From Ramlibacter sp. (GTDB taxonomy: Bacteria > Pseudomonadota > Gammaproteobacteria > Burkholderiales > Burkholderiaceae_C), in assembly GCA_023701085.1 (NCBI GenBank), contig JAMPXR010000152.1, positions 1-6,443 of the forward strand: 6,443 nt of DNA, read 5' to 3'. The notes below the pieces were generated by a model that was given only the letters and a program-made list of their open reading frames with translations, searched no databases and had not been told where the DNA came from. Position numbers and translations under genes: made by a program. Numbering within the stretch: the stretch's first letter is position 1; the number at the start of each line of letters is the position of its first letter. Positions 1 to 6,092 of the stretch are shown here, piece after piece.

Positions 1-1406
1 AACTCGTTGGGGCCGTGGGCGTTGCTCTTGGGACCCAGCACGCCGCACACCATCATCTGCGCGCTCGGGAAGCCCGCGCTCAGCATGTTCATCAGCGGAA
101 TGGTGCCGCCCTGGCCGATGTAGCCGCAAGGCGCGCCGAAATGCGCCTGCGACGCTTCGTTCAGGGCCTGCTCGAACCACGCGGCGGCGTCCGGCGCGTT
201 CCAGCCGGTGGCGAAGCTGCCGGCCTCGAAGGTGACCCGGGCCCGGTACGGCGCGTTGTCCTCCAGCAGCGACTTGAGCTCCCGCACCGCGGCGCCGGCG
301 TCCACCGGCGGCGGCAGGCGCAGCGACAACTTGAACGCGCTGTACGGCCGCAGCACGTTGCCCGCGTCCTGCAGCGAAGGAAACCCGTCGGCGCCGGTGA
401 CCGACAGCGTGGGGGCCCAGGTGCGGCTGACCAGCGCCTGCAGCGGGTCGGTGCTGGTGGGCAGCGTCACACCGGCGGCGCCGCCGCAGTCGTAATGCGC
501 CCAGGGAAAGCGCTTGTACACCTCCTCGCCCAGGATCGCCGCGGTCGCGCGGGCCTGCGCCAGCCGCTGCGGCGGCAGTTCGCAATGGAAGCTGGCGGGC
601 AGCAGCCTGCCGCTGCGGCTGTCTTCCAGCCGGTCCAGCACCTGCCGCATGATGCGAAAGCTCGAAGGCACCAGGCCCGACGCGTCGCCGGAATGCACGC
701 CTTCGGTCAGCACCTCGACCTTCAGCGTGCCGCTGGCCATGCCGCGCAGCGAGGTCGTCAGCCACAGCTGGTCGTAGTTGCCGGCGCCCGAATCCAGGCA
801 GATCACCAGTCCCACCTCGCCCAGCCGCGGCCGCAGCGCCTCGATATAGGGCGGCAGGTCGTAGGAGCCCGATTCCTCGCAGGTCTCGATCAGGCCGACG
901 ATGCGCGGATGGCCCACCCGCTGGCGCTGCAAGGCCTGCACCGCGGCAATCGCGGCGTAGACCGCGTAACCGTCATCGGCGCCGCCCCGGCCGTAGAGCT
1001 TGCCGTCCTCGTATTTGGGCGTCCAGGGACCCAGGTCGCTGCGCCAGCCGGTGAACTCCGGCTGCTTGTCCAGGTGGCCATACACCAGCGCCGTCTCGCC
1101 GCGGCCCGGCCGCGTCGCCGCGATTTCGAAGAACAGCACCGGCGTGCGGCCGGGCAGGCGCACGATCTCGAGCGACAGGCCTTCGACCTGCTGCGCCTGC
1201 ACCCACGCCGCGGCGTTGCCCACCACGGCGTCGATATGGCCGTGCGCGGCCCAGTCCTTGTCGAAACCCGGCGACTTCGCCGGGATCGCGATGTACTCGG
1301 TCAGCTGGCCCACGATGTCGCGGTCCCACTGCTGGCTGATCTGGGACAAGGCGGCTTGCGGGTCGAGCACGCCGGCGGGAATTTCACGGTGCAAGGGAGC
1401 GTTCAT
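1..1406 (-). CDS. M20 family metallopeptidase (CNDP-like dipeptidase), C-terminus cut by window edge
   Basis: Probable cytoplasmic zinc-dependent dipeptidase or aminoacyl-hydrolase of the M20 family (carnosinase/CNDP2-like); the substrate cannot be read from sequence. I translated 468 residues from the ATG at 1406; the frame is open to the left edge. Visible family residues: metal His111 in YGHLDKQP, bridging Asp144 in GRGGADDGYA, general-base Glu177 and metal Glu178 in ETCEESGS, metal Asp205 in CLDSG, His238 in GVHSGDASG (dimerisation domain, about 220-335) and the last metal His464 in SNAHGPNE, four residues before the cut. Full members run about 460-500 residues, so only a short tail is missing. 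There is no signal peptide. The start gives a typical MNAPLHREIP terminus, but no good Shine-Dalgarno precedes it. Its only in-window neighbour is the divergent DUF72 gene, with no evident functional link. The family call is secure; specificity is unknown. Confidence 0.93.
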   Translation of the reverse strand, partial: MNAPLHREIPAGVLDPQAALSQISQQWDRDIVGQLTEYIAIPAKSPGFDKDWAAHGHIDAVVGNAAAWVQAQQVEGLSLEIVRLPGRTPVLFFEIAATRPGRGETALVYGHLDKQPEFTGWRSDLGPWTPKYEDGKLYGRGGADDGYAVYAAIAAVQALQRQRVGHPRIVGLIETCEESGSYDLPPYIEALRPRLGEVGLVICLDSGAGNYDQLWLTTSLRGMASGTLKVEVLTEGVHSGDASGLVPSSFRIMRQVLDRLEDSRSGRLLPASFHCELPPQRLAQARATAAILGEEVYKRFPWAHYDCGGAAGVTLPTSTDPLQALVSRTWAPTLSVTGADGFPSLQDAGNVLRPYSAFKLSLRLPPPVDAGAAVRELKSLLEDNAPYRARVTFEAGSFATGWNAPDAAAWFEQALNEASQAHFGAPCGYIGQGGTIPLMNMLSAGFPSAQMMVCGVLGPKSNAHGPNE

Positions 1407-1506
1407 GACAGGGCAGCGTTGACGGGGAAAAGCGCCACTGTAGCGCCTCTGGCGGCGTTGCGCGTAGAGTGCGTGCATCGGGCCAGCGCGCCCCGGGGAG
1501 CCAAAG
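1407..1506. promoter_or_regulatory. Divergent intergenic region between M20 peptidase and DUF72 gene
   Basis: This 100-bp gap must hold the start signals of two divergently oriented genes. On the plus strand a TTGACG at 1419-1424 resembles a -35 hexamer, but the base run 16 bp later (TAGCGC, 1441-1446) is a poor -10. TAGAGT at 1465-1470 is another weak -10 candidate without a matching -35. On the minus strand TACAGT (1442-1437) is a weak -10. A short inverted repeat, CGCC-TCT-GGCG, lies at 1445-1455. No element is strong enough to assign a transcription start; the promoter role is inferred from layout. Confidence 0.4.
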
Positions 1507-2322
1507 ATGAGCACAGTGGCGCGCGATACCGCGCATGCCGATGACAGGCGGCCGGTCTACACCGAGGGCGACGAACGCCGCCGCATCCGTGTCGGCGTGG
1601 GCGGCTGGACCTACGGGCCGTGGCGCGACAACTTCTTTCCGGCCGGCCTGCCTCACAACCAGGAGCTGGCCTATGCGAGCCGCCGCCTGACCGCCATCGA
1701 GGTGAACGGCACCTACTACAGCACCTTCAAGCCGTCCACCTTCGCGAAATGGCGCGACGAGACACCGGACGGATTCGTGTTCTCGCTCAAGGCGAACCGC
1801 TTCGCCACCCACCGCAAGCTGCTGGCCACGGCGGGCGAGTCGATCGAGCGCTTCGTCGGCAGCGGGATCGCGGCGCTGGGCGACAAGCTCGGGCCGCTGG
1901 TGTGGCAGTTCATGCCGACCACGCCGTTCCAGGCGCAGGACTTCGAAGCGTTTCTGGCGCTGTTGCCGCGCAGCGTGGAAGGCCGCACGCTGCGCCACGT
2001 GCTGGACGTGCGGCACGAGAGTTTCCGCTCCCCCGATTATCTGCCGCTGGCGCGCCGCTATGGCTGCGCGACGGTGCACGCGGATTCGGACAAGTTCCCG
2101 TCGATTGCCGATGACCAGGGCGAGCTGGCCTACATCCGGCTGATGCGCAGCGCGGCCGCGTGCGAAACCGGCTACCCGGCCGCAGCGCTGGGCCAGTGGG
2201 CGGCCGGCGCGCGCGCCTGGGCCGGCCGCGGGCCCGCGCGCGAGGTCTTCATCTTCCTCATCAACGGCGCCAAGGAGCGCGCGCCGGCCGCCGCGCTCTC
2301 GCTCATCCGGCAGCTGGCCTGA
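1507..2322 (+). CDS. DUF72 domain-containing protein (YecE family)
   Basis: Conserved DUF72/YecE-type protein of 271 residues with a predicted TIM-barrel fold; its biochemical role is unknown, so none is claimed. Hallmarks in order: VGVGGWTYGPWR (about 29-40) on the first strand, EVNGTYYSTFKPSTFAKW (65-82), FSLKANRFATH (92-102), GPLVWQF (129-135), LDVRHESF (166-173), CATVHADSDKFP (187-198) and the closing FIFLINGAKERAPAAA (248-263), which corresponds to the Y-x-Y-F-N-N-type ending of the family. The length is typical, and the charged first 26 residues precede the core. The ATG at 1507 is supported by GGGGAG at 1495-1500, six bases upstream. It is divergent from the M20 peptidase and followed after 152 bp by a DUF3606 gene in the same direction. 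The family call is confident. Confidence 0.95.
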   Translation: MSTVARDTAHADDRRPVYTEGDERRRIRVGVGGWTYGPWRDNFFPAGLPHNQELAYASRRLTAIEVNGTYYSTFKPSTFAKWRDETPDGFVFSLKANRFATHRKLLATAGESIERFVGSGIAALGDKLGPLVWQFMPTTPFQAQDFEAFLALLPRSVEGRTLRHVLDVRHESFRSPDYLPLARRYGCATVHADSDKFPSIADDQGELAYIRLMRSAAACETGYPAAALGQWAAGARAWAGRGPAREVFIFLINGAKERAPAAALSLIRQLA

Positions 2323-2346
2323 GCGCGCGGGCGAACGCACGGCCGA

Positions 2347-2367
2347 GCGCTATCAAAACCATAGCGC
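2347..2367. repeat. Inverted repeat, 7-bp perfect arms with 7-base A-rich loop
   Basis: The arms GCGCTAT (2347-2353) and ATAGCGC (2361-2367) are exact reverse complements around CAAAACC (2354-2360). It lies 25 bp after the DUF72 stop and stands out as A/T-containing in a very GC-rich region. No T-run follows on either strand, so it is not a classic intrinsic terminator. It could be an operator, an mRNA 3'-end stabiliser, or part of a dispersed intergenic repeat; I recall similar GCTATCAAAA-containing palindromes scattered in Comamonadaceae genomes, but this needs a genome search. A second, GC-only inverted repeat (GCGGTC 2404-2409, GACCGC 2416-2421) follows in the same gap. The rest of 2323-2474 shows no clear promoter. 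Confidence 0.55.
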
Positions 2368-2461
2368 AAGGTAGGAACGGGATGACATCGCGTTTCGCTC
2401 CCGGCGGTCAGGCGGGACCGCGGCCGTCGTGTCCAATGGAATCCGGTCACGAACAACGGCA

Positions 2462-2467
2462 AGGGAG
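2462..2467 (+). promoter_or_regulatory. Ribosome binding site of the DUF3606 gene
   Basis: AGGGAG lies seven bases before the ATG at 2475. It selects this start over the longer open frame that continues upstream through the DUF72 gene in a different frame. Confidence 0.7.
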
Positions 2468-2474
2468 ACAAGCG

Positions 2475-2666
2475 ATGGCCTATGTGTTCGACAGCGTACC
2501 CGCGGATCGCGGCGTGATCGATCTGGCCGACCCGCGCGAGGTCCATTGGTGGTGCAAGCAGTTCGGCTGCAGCGAAGAGCAGCTGCGCGACGCGGTCGGG
2601 CAGGTGGGCACAACGGCGGCGAACGTCGAGCAGCTGCTCGACGGCCACGACATTCTCTCGATCTGA
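2475..2666 (+). CDS. Small DUF3606 domain-containing protein
   Basis: Protein of 63 residues filled almost entirely by a DUF3606 domain. The family pattern is visible: an N-terminal segment with D-x-A-D-P-x-E-V (about 16-23), an aromatic pair followed by K-x-F-G (WWCKQFGC, 25-32), then SEEQLRDAVGQVG (33-45) and a final helix TAANVEQLL. The function of the family is unknown. It is predicted to be soluble and helical, with no signal peptide or membrane segment. Two cysteines, Cys27 and Cys32, flank the K-Q-F-G motif; as I recall it, the family more often has Thr and Val there. The start is fixed by AGGGAG seven bases upstream and by the domain limits. It follows DUF72 after 152 bp and converges on the YigZ-like gene with 46 bp between stops. 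The longer in-frame reading to 2160 is a shadow of DUF72 and should not be used. Confidence 0.88.
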   Translation: MAYVFDSVPADRGVIDLADPREVHWWCKQFGCSEEQLRDAVGQVGTTAANVEQLLDGHDILSI

Positions 2667-2712
2667 TCCCGCGCCCAGGCCGGGCCGCGCGGCGGCAGAC
2701 CCTGGCATCCTC

Positions 2713-3297
2713 TCATTCCAGCCACGCCAGCGCGCCCTGGCCCGCCTCGTTCAGGCGCGCCACCAGCGCCGCTACTTCGGCCTCGCTCGCGGTGAATTCG
2801 AAGCGCACCGTGCTGTCGTGCGTCACCGGCCCGAGCACCGCGCCGGCCAGTTGCAGCTCGCGCCGCACCAGCCCTTCCAGCGCGTAGGGCGCACTGCAAC
2901 GCAGGCTCAGCATCTTGCGCAGCGGAACCTTGCTGGCCGCCAGCAGCGCCTGCGCCACCGCGTCGGTGTAGGCGCGCACCAGGCCGCCCGCGCCCAGCTT
3001 GACGCCGCCGAAGTAGCGCACGACGGTGGCCAGCACGCCCTCCAGGTCCTGGCGGCGCAGCACTTCCAGCATGGGGCGGCCGGCCGTTCCAGCGGGTTCC
3101 CCGTCGTCATTCGCGGCTGACTGCCCGCCGGCCAGCAAGGCCCAGCACACATGGGTGGCGCCGGGATGCCCGGCGCGCAGGTGCGCCACCACCGCCAGCG
3201 CGGCCGCGCGGTCCGGCACGGCCTGCACGCAGCCGATGAAACGGCTCTTGCGGATGACGATGTCGCTGTGGACGGCTTGCGCGAGGGTGAGGGCCAC
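2713..3297 (-). CDS. YigZ/IMPACT family protein (UPF0029 with DUF1949 C-terminus)
   Basis: Protein of 194 residues, the normal length for bacterial YigZ-like proteins. The N-terminal Impact domain spans about 10-120, with KSRFIG (17-22), NDDGEPAGTAG (63-73) and the family signature RYFGGVKLGAGGLVRAYTDA (94-113). A ferredoxin-like DUF1949 domain follows (about 135-190). Eukaryotic IMPACT binds GCN1 and restrains GCN2; the bacterial role is unsettled, though nucleic-acid or translation-factor binding has been suggested. The GTG start at 3297 gives the expected N-terminus and has GAGGA ten bases upstream, beginning inside the otnI stop. It lies 13 bp after otnI and is probably the last gene of the tetronate operon, although its family is not known to act in that pathway. 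It converges with the DUF3606 gene. Confidence 0.95.
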   Translation of the reverse strand: MALTLAQAVHSDIVIRKSRFIGCVQAVPDRAAALAVVAHLRAGHPGATHVCWALLAGGQSAANDDGEPAGTAGRPMLEVLRRQDLEGVLATVVRYFGGVKLGAGGLVRAYTDAVAQALLAASKVPLRKMLSLRCSAPYALEGLVRRELQLAGAVLGPVTHDSTVRFEFTASEAEVAALVARLNEAGQGALAWLE

Positions 3298-3307
3298 CGC
3301 GCTATTG

Positions 3308-3312
3308 TCCTC
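3308..3312 (-). promoter_or_regulatory. Ribosome binding site of the YigZ-like gene, overlapping the otnI stop
   Basis: Read on the minus strand, GAGGA shares two bases with the otnI TGA stop (3313-3311) and sits ten bases before the GTG start at 3297. It supports that non-ATG start and suggests that ribosomes finishing otnI could load directly onto the downstream gene. Confidence 0.6.
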
Positions 3313-4120
3313 AACGCCAGGGTTCGATCCAGCCCAGCCCCGCCGACGTGCCGCCGGGCCGGGCGCCGCGCGCGGGGCGGTATTCGCAGCCGACCCAGCC
3401 CAACCAGCCGCATTGCGCCGCCACTTCGTCGATCACGCCGAACAGGTAGGCGTAGTTCATCTCGCCGACGTCGGGCTCATGCCGCTCGGGCACACCGGCG
3501 ATCTGGAAGTGGCCGACGCGGCCGGTGGGCAGGTAGCGGCGGATCTTGGTGGCCACGTCGCCCTCGACCACCTGGCAGTGGTACAGGTCCATCTGCACCT
3601 TGAGGTTGGGCGCGCCGATCTCGGCGAGCAGTTCGTGCGCCTGGTCCTGGCGATTCAGGAAGAAGCCCGGAATGTCGCGCGTGTTGATCGGCTCGATCAG
3701 CAGATCGACGCCCTCGCGCGCCGCTTCGGCGGCGGCCCAGCGCAGCCTGGCGGCGTAAGTGGCCCGCAGGTCTTCGGGCCGCGCGCCAGCCGGCAGCAGC
3801 CCGGCCATCACATGGACGCGCGGGCAGTCCAGCACGCGCGCATAGTCCAGCGCCTGGGCGATGCCGGCGCGGAAGTCCGCTTCGCGTCCCGGCAGGCAGG
3901 CCAGCCCGCGCTCACCCTGGTCCCAGACGCCCGGCGGCGCGTTGAACAGCACCTGCTGCAGTCCGTTGCCCTTCAACCGGGCGGCCAGCTCGCGCGCCTC
4001 GTAGGCATAGGGAAACAGGTACTCGACGCCCTGGAAGCCGTCGCGCGCGGCGGCTTCGAAGCGCTGCAGGAAATCGAGCTCGGGATAGAGCATGGACAGG
4101 TTGGCGGCAAAGCGGGGCAT
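3311..4120 (-). CDS. otnI: 2-oxo-tetronate isomerase (hydroxypyruvate isomerase-like)
   Basis: Isomerises 2-oxo-tetronate to 3-oxo-tetronate in the cytoplasm, between the sugar-acid dehydrogenase and OtnK. The 269 residues form a xylose-isomerase-like TIM barrel of the Hyi/YgbM family. Visible residues: the N-terminal strand [25 protein letters not shown] start (1-21), catalytic/metal Glu143 in [14 protein letters not shown] (141-154), metal Asp178 in QMDLYHCQ (176-183), His204 in [19 protein letters not shown] (202-220) and the second catalytic Glu246 in GCEYRP. The length matches the family (about 260). The ATG at 4120 is supported by AAGGA (4131-4127) six bases upstream. It lies 13 bp after otnC and 13 bp before the YigZ-like gene. 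Hydroxypyruvate isomerase is the older name for this family; the operon context favours OtnI. Confidence 0.93.
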   Translation of the reverse strand: MPRFAANLSMLYPELDFLQRFEAAARDGFQGVEYLFPYAYEARELAARLKGNGLQQVLFNAPPGVWDQGERGLACLPGREADFRAGIAQALDYARVLDCPRVHVMAGLLPAGARPEDLRATYAARLRWAAAEAAREGVDLLIEPINTRDIPGFFLNRQDQAHELLAEIGAPNLKVQMDLYHCQVVEGDVATKIRRYLPTGRVGHFQIAGVPERHEPDVGEMNYAYLFGVIDEVAAQCGWLGWVGCEYRPARGARPGGTSAGLGWIEPWR

Positions 4121-4126
4121 GGCCTT

Positions 4127-4131
4127 TCCTT
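4127..4131 (-). promoter_or_regulatory. Ribosome binding site of otnI
   Basis: AAGGA on the minus strand lies in the 13-bp gap after the otnC TAA stop, six bases before the otnI ATG. It is the strongest Shine-Dalgarno in the operon portion seen here; otnK and otnC have none that I can recognise. Confidence 0.7.
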
Positions 4132-4133
4132 GG

Positions 4134-4811
4134 TTACCAGCGCGCGCCGAAGGCGCGGCGCAGCTCGTCGATCTGCGCCTCGGTCAGCGGCTCGCATGCG
4201 CCCGCCGCCGACAAGGCCAGCCGGGCGGTTTCCTCGAGTTCCTCCAGCACGGCCATCGTCGCGCCGGGGGTGTCGTGCCACACGTTGGGGCCCAGGCGCT
4301 GCAGCATCACGGCGCGGATCGGGCGCCCGCTGGCGCCATAGTGCGCGATCAGCTGCGCGACCTCCTCGGCGGTCGCGGCCGCGCCGGGACGCCGGTACCC
4401 GATCAGGGGCACGCGGCCGACCTTCATCACGAAGTAGGGCGTGAGGGCGGCCAGCAGTTCGGGTTGACCGCATTTCAGGCTGAGCGCGACGCAGTGGCTG
4501 CTGTGACTGTGGATCACGCAAGCGGTCCCGGGATCGAAGCGCGTGGCGGCGCCATAGATCGCGGTGTGCAGCGCGAGGGTCTTGCTGGCCGGCGCGCCGG
4601 ACAGCTGGCGCCCCTGCGCGTCCAGCCGCGCCAGCGTCGCCGGGTCGAGAAAGCCCAGGCAGGCGTCGGTCGGCGTGATCAGGTAGCCGTCCTCCAGCCG
4701 CACGCTGATGTTGCCCGCCGTCGCGTGGACATAGCCGCGCTGGAACAGGCTGGCGCCGACGCGGCAGATCTCCTCGCGCGCGTGCGCCTCGTGCGACAGG
4801 GCGGTTTTCAT
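4134..4811 (-). CDS. otnC: 3-oxo-tetronate 4-phosphate decarboxylase (class II aldolase/adducin fold)
   Basis: Expected to decarboxylate 3-oxo-tetronate 4-phosphate to dihydroxyacetone phosphate and CO2, the last step of tetronate catabolism. The 225 residues show the class II aldolase fold: phosphate-binding-type TAGNISVR (31-38), TPTDACLG (46-53), [12 protein letters not shown] (75-86), metal-type HSHSSHC (101-107), [20 protein letters not shown] (124-143) and ELEETARL (191-198). Two residues are odd. The usual S-K-E has Thr78 instead of the catalytic Glu, and the third metal His of N-H-G-P is Leu173 ([10 protein letters not shown]). This may mark a subfamily rather than decay, as the rest is intact. 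The start ATG at 4811 shares four bases with the otnK stop and fits the family N-terminus. The same frame stays open to 5585, but that extension overlaps otnK and is spurious. The gene name rests partly on the operon. Confidence 0.85.
   Translation of the reverse strand: MKTALSHEAHAREEICRVGASLFQRGYVHATAGNISVRLEDGYLITPTDACLGFLDPATLARLDAQGRQLSGAPASKTLALHTAIYGAATRFDPGTACVIHSHSSHCVALSLKCGQPELLAALTPYFVMKVGRVPLIGYRRPGAAATAEEVAQLIAHYGASGRPIRAVMLQRLGPNVWHDTPGATMAVLEELEETARLALSAAGACEPLTEAQIDELRRAFGARW
4808..4811 (-). other. ATGA overlap of otnK stop and otnC start
   Basis: The minus strand reads ATGA here: the TGA ends otnK and the ATG starts otnC. No Shine-Dalgarno-like sequence precedes this ATG, so termination-reinitiation (translational coupling) is the likely way otnC is translated, keeping kinase and decarboxylase amounts matched. 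Confidence 0.85.
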
Positions 4812-6085
4812 GCGAGCATTCTGAACGCCTTGGCGAAGAAATCCTCGGCACCGAAATTGCCGGACTTCAGCGCCAGGTGCAGGCCGTGCCCGCCGCCGCT
4901 CGTGGCGTAGCACCAGGGCACGCCGGGGTCGATCTGGGGGCCGATCTGCATCTGGGTGACGCCCAGCGCCTGCACGCAAGCGCCGGAGGTCTCCCCGCCG
5001 GCCAGCGCCAGTTGCCGCACGCCCAGTGCCACCAGGCCGCGCGCGATCTTCGCGAGGGTGCGCTCGACCAGCGCGCCGGCTTCGTCCACGCCCAGGCGTT
5101 CCTGCACATCCTTCACCGCCTGCGGCTGGGCGGTCGAATAGACCAGCACCGGGCCTTGCGCGAGCAGCGGCGCGGCCCAGGCCAGCGCCTGCGCTGGGAC
5201 GTCTTCGCCCGCCGCGACGCGCAAAGGATCGACCACGAAGCCGGGACGCCCCGCGGCGATGAAGGCCCGCACCTGCCGGTGGGTGGCGACCGAGCAGCTG
5301 CCCGAGAGCACCGCCTGCGCGCCGCCGGCCGGCGGCAGCTGCGCGGCCCCGGGCGAAGCCTGGATGCCGAAGTTGCGCGGCAGGCCGATCGCCACGCCCG
5401 AGCCGGCCGTGACCAGCGCCATGTCCTTGAGCGCGGGGCCCAGCCGCAGCAGGTCGTCGTTGCCGATCGCATCGACCACGGCGATGGCGCAGCCGCTGCT
5501 GCGCAGTTCGGCGATGCGCGCGGCGATCGCCTGCGCGCCCGCCGCCACGGCGCGGTAGTCGATCAGTCCGACCTTGCGGCGGCACTGCGCCTGCAACACC
5601 CGCACCAGGTTGGCGTCGGTCATGGGCGTCAGCGGATGGTCCCGCATGCCCGACTCGTGCAGCGGCACGTCGCCGACGAACAGATAGCCCTTGAACACGG
5701 TGCGCTGGTTGTCCGGGAACGCGGGCGTCGCGATGGTGAAGCCGGTGCCCAGCGCGTCCATCAGCGCCTCGGTCACCGGCCCGATGTTGCCTTGCGCCGT
5801 GCTGTCGAAGGTCGAGCAGTACTTGAAATAGATCTGCCGCGCGCCCTGTGAACGCAGCCAGCGCAGCGCGTCCAGCGACTGCCGCACGGCGTCGGCCGCC
5901 GCAATGGTGCGCGACTTGAGCGCCACCACGACCGCGTCGGCCGCGCGGTCCAGCGGCCCGGCCGGCACGCCTATGGTCTGCACCACGCGCATGCCGCCGC
6001 GCACCAGGTTGTTGGCGAGGTCGGTCGCGCCGGTGAAGTCGTCGGCAATGCAGCCGAGCAGAAGTTCCTTGGTCGTGCCCGTCAT
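4808..6085 (-). CDS. otnK: 3-oxo-tetronate kinase (DUF1537 / four-carbon acid sugar kinase)
   Basis: ATP-dependent kinase that phosphorylates O4 of 3-oxo-tetronate, giving the substrate of OtnC. At 425 residues it has the usual DUF1537 length and both domains. The N-terminal substrate-binding domain contains LGCIADDFTGATD (10-22), LKSRT (56-60), YFKYCSTFDST (86-96), TPAFPDNQRTVFKGYLFVG (120-138) and ESGMRDHPLTPM (144-155). The C-terminal nucleotide-binding domain contains LSGSCS (260-265), VYSTA (315-319), LALAGGETSGAC (359-370) and LALKSGNFGAEDFF (404-417). All expected motifs are intact. The start ATG at 6085 lies seven bases after the denD stop with no clear Shine-Dalgarno, so reinitiation from denD is plausible; it overlaps otnC by four bases. 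A D-threonate kinase or other DUF1537 kinase is the alternative, but immediate linkage to otnC and otnI favours OtnK. Confidence 0.95.
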   Translation of the reverse strand: MTGTTKELLLGCIADDFTGATDLANNLVRGGMRVVQTIGVPAGPLDRAADAVVVALKSRTIAAADAVRQSLDALRWLRSQGARQIYFKYCSTFDSTAQGNIGPVTEALMDALGTGFTIATPAFPDNQRTVFKGYLFVGDVPLHESGMRDHPLTPMTDANLVRVLQAQCRRKVGLIDYRAVAAGAQAIAARIAELRSSGCAIAVVDAIGNDDLLRLGPALKDMALVTAGSGVAIGLPRNFGIQASPGAAQLPPAGGAQAVLSGSCSVATHRQVRAFIAAGRPGFVVDPLRVAAGEDVPAQALAWAAPLLAQGPVLVYSTAQPQAVKDVQERLGVDEAGALVERTLAKIARGLVALGVRQLALAGGETSGACVQALGVTQMQIGPQIDPGVPWCYATSGGGHGLHLALKSGNFGAEDFFAKAFRMLA

Positions 6086-6092
6086 GGCGGCG

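Noticed and set aside
1419..1446. TTGACG with a following TAGCGC as a sigma-70 promoter for DUF72
   Set aside because: The -35 match is good but the -10 matches only the first two bases, so it is noted only as part of the divergent intergenic region.
15..1544. 509-codon plus-strand open frame covering the M20 peptidase region
   Set aside because: It lies antisense to a gene with all M20 active-site motifs. Its translation is Arg/Ala/Gly/His/Gln-rich with no recognisable domain, as expected for the shadow frame of a GC-rich gene.
1384..2340. 318-codon minus-strand frame opposite DUF72
   Set aside because: It is a shadow of the DUF72 gene, which has clear motifs and a ribosome site. The frame also runs across the divergent intergenic region.
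2667..2712. Possible bidirectional terminator between the convergent DUF3606 and YigZ-like genes
   Set aside because: There is a GC palindrome (GCCGCGCGGC, 2684-2693) and short CCAGG/CCTGG arms around it, but no T-run on either strand and no long stem; chance palindromes are common at this composition.
3026..4444. 472-codon plus-strand frame opposite otnI and otnC
   Set aside because: It is antisense to two recognised enzymes, with no domain and biased low-complexity composition.
4812..5585. 774-base upstream extension of the otnC frame through otnK
   Set aside because: The family N-terminus begins at the ATG at 4811. The extension is low-complexity Arg/Gly/Ala-rich and overlaps well-conserved otnK in another frame. 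It is a composition artefact, not a fusion protein.
4877..5851. 324-codon plus-strand frame opposite otnK
   Set aside because: It mirrors otnK codons and gives His/Arg/Gln-rich translation without motifs.
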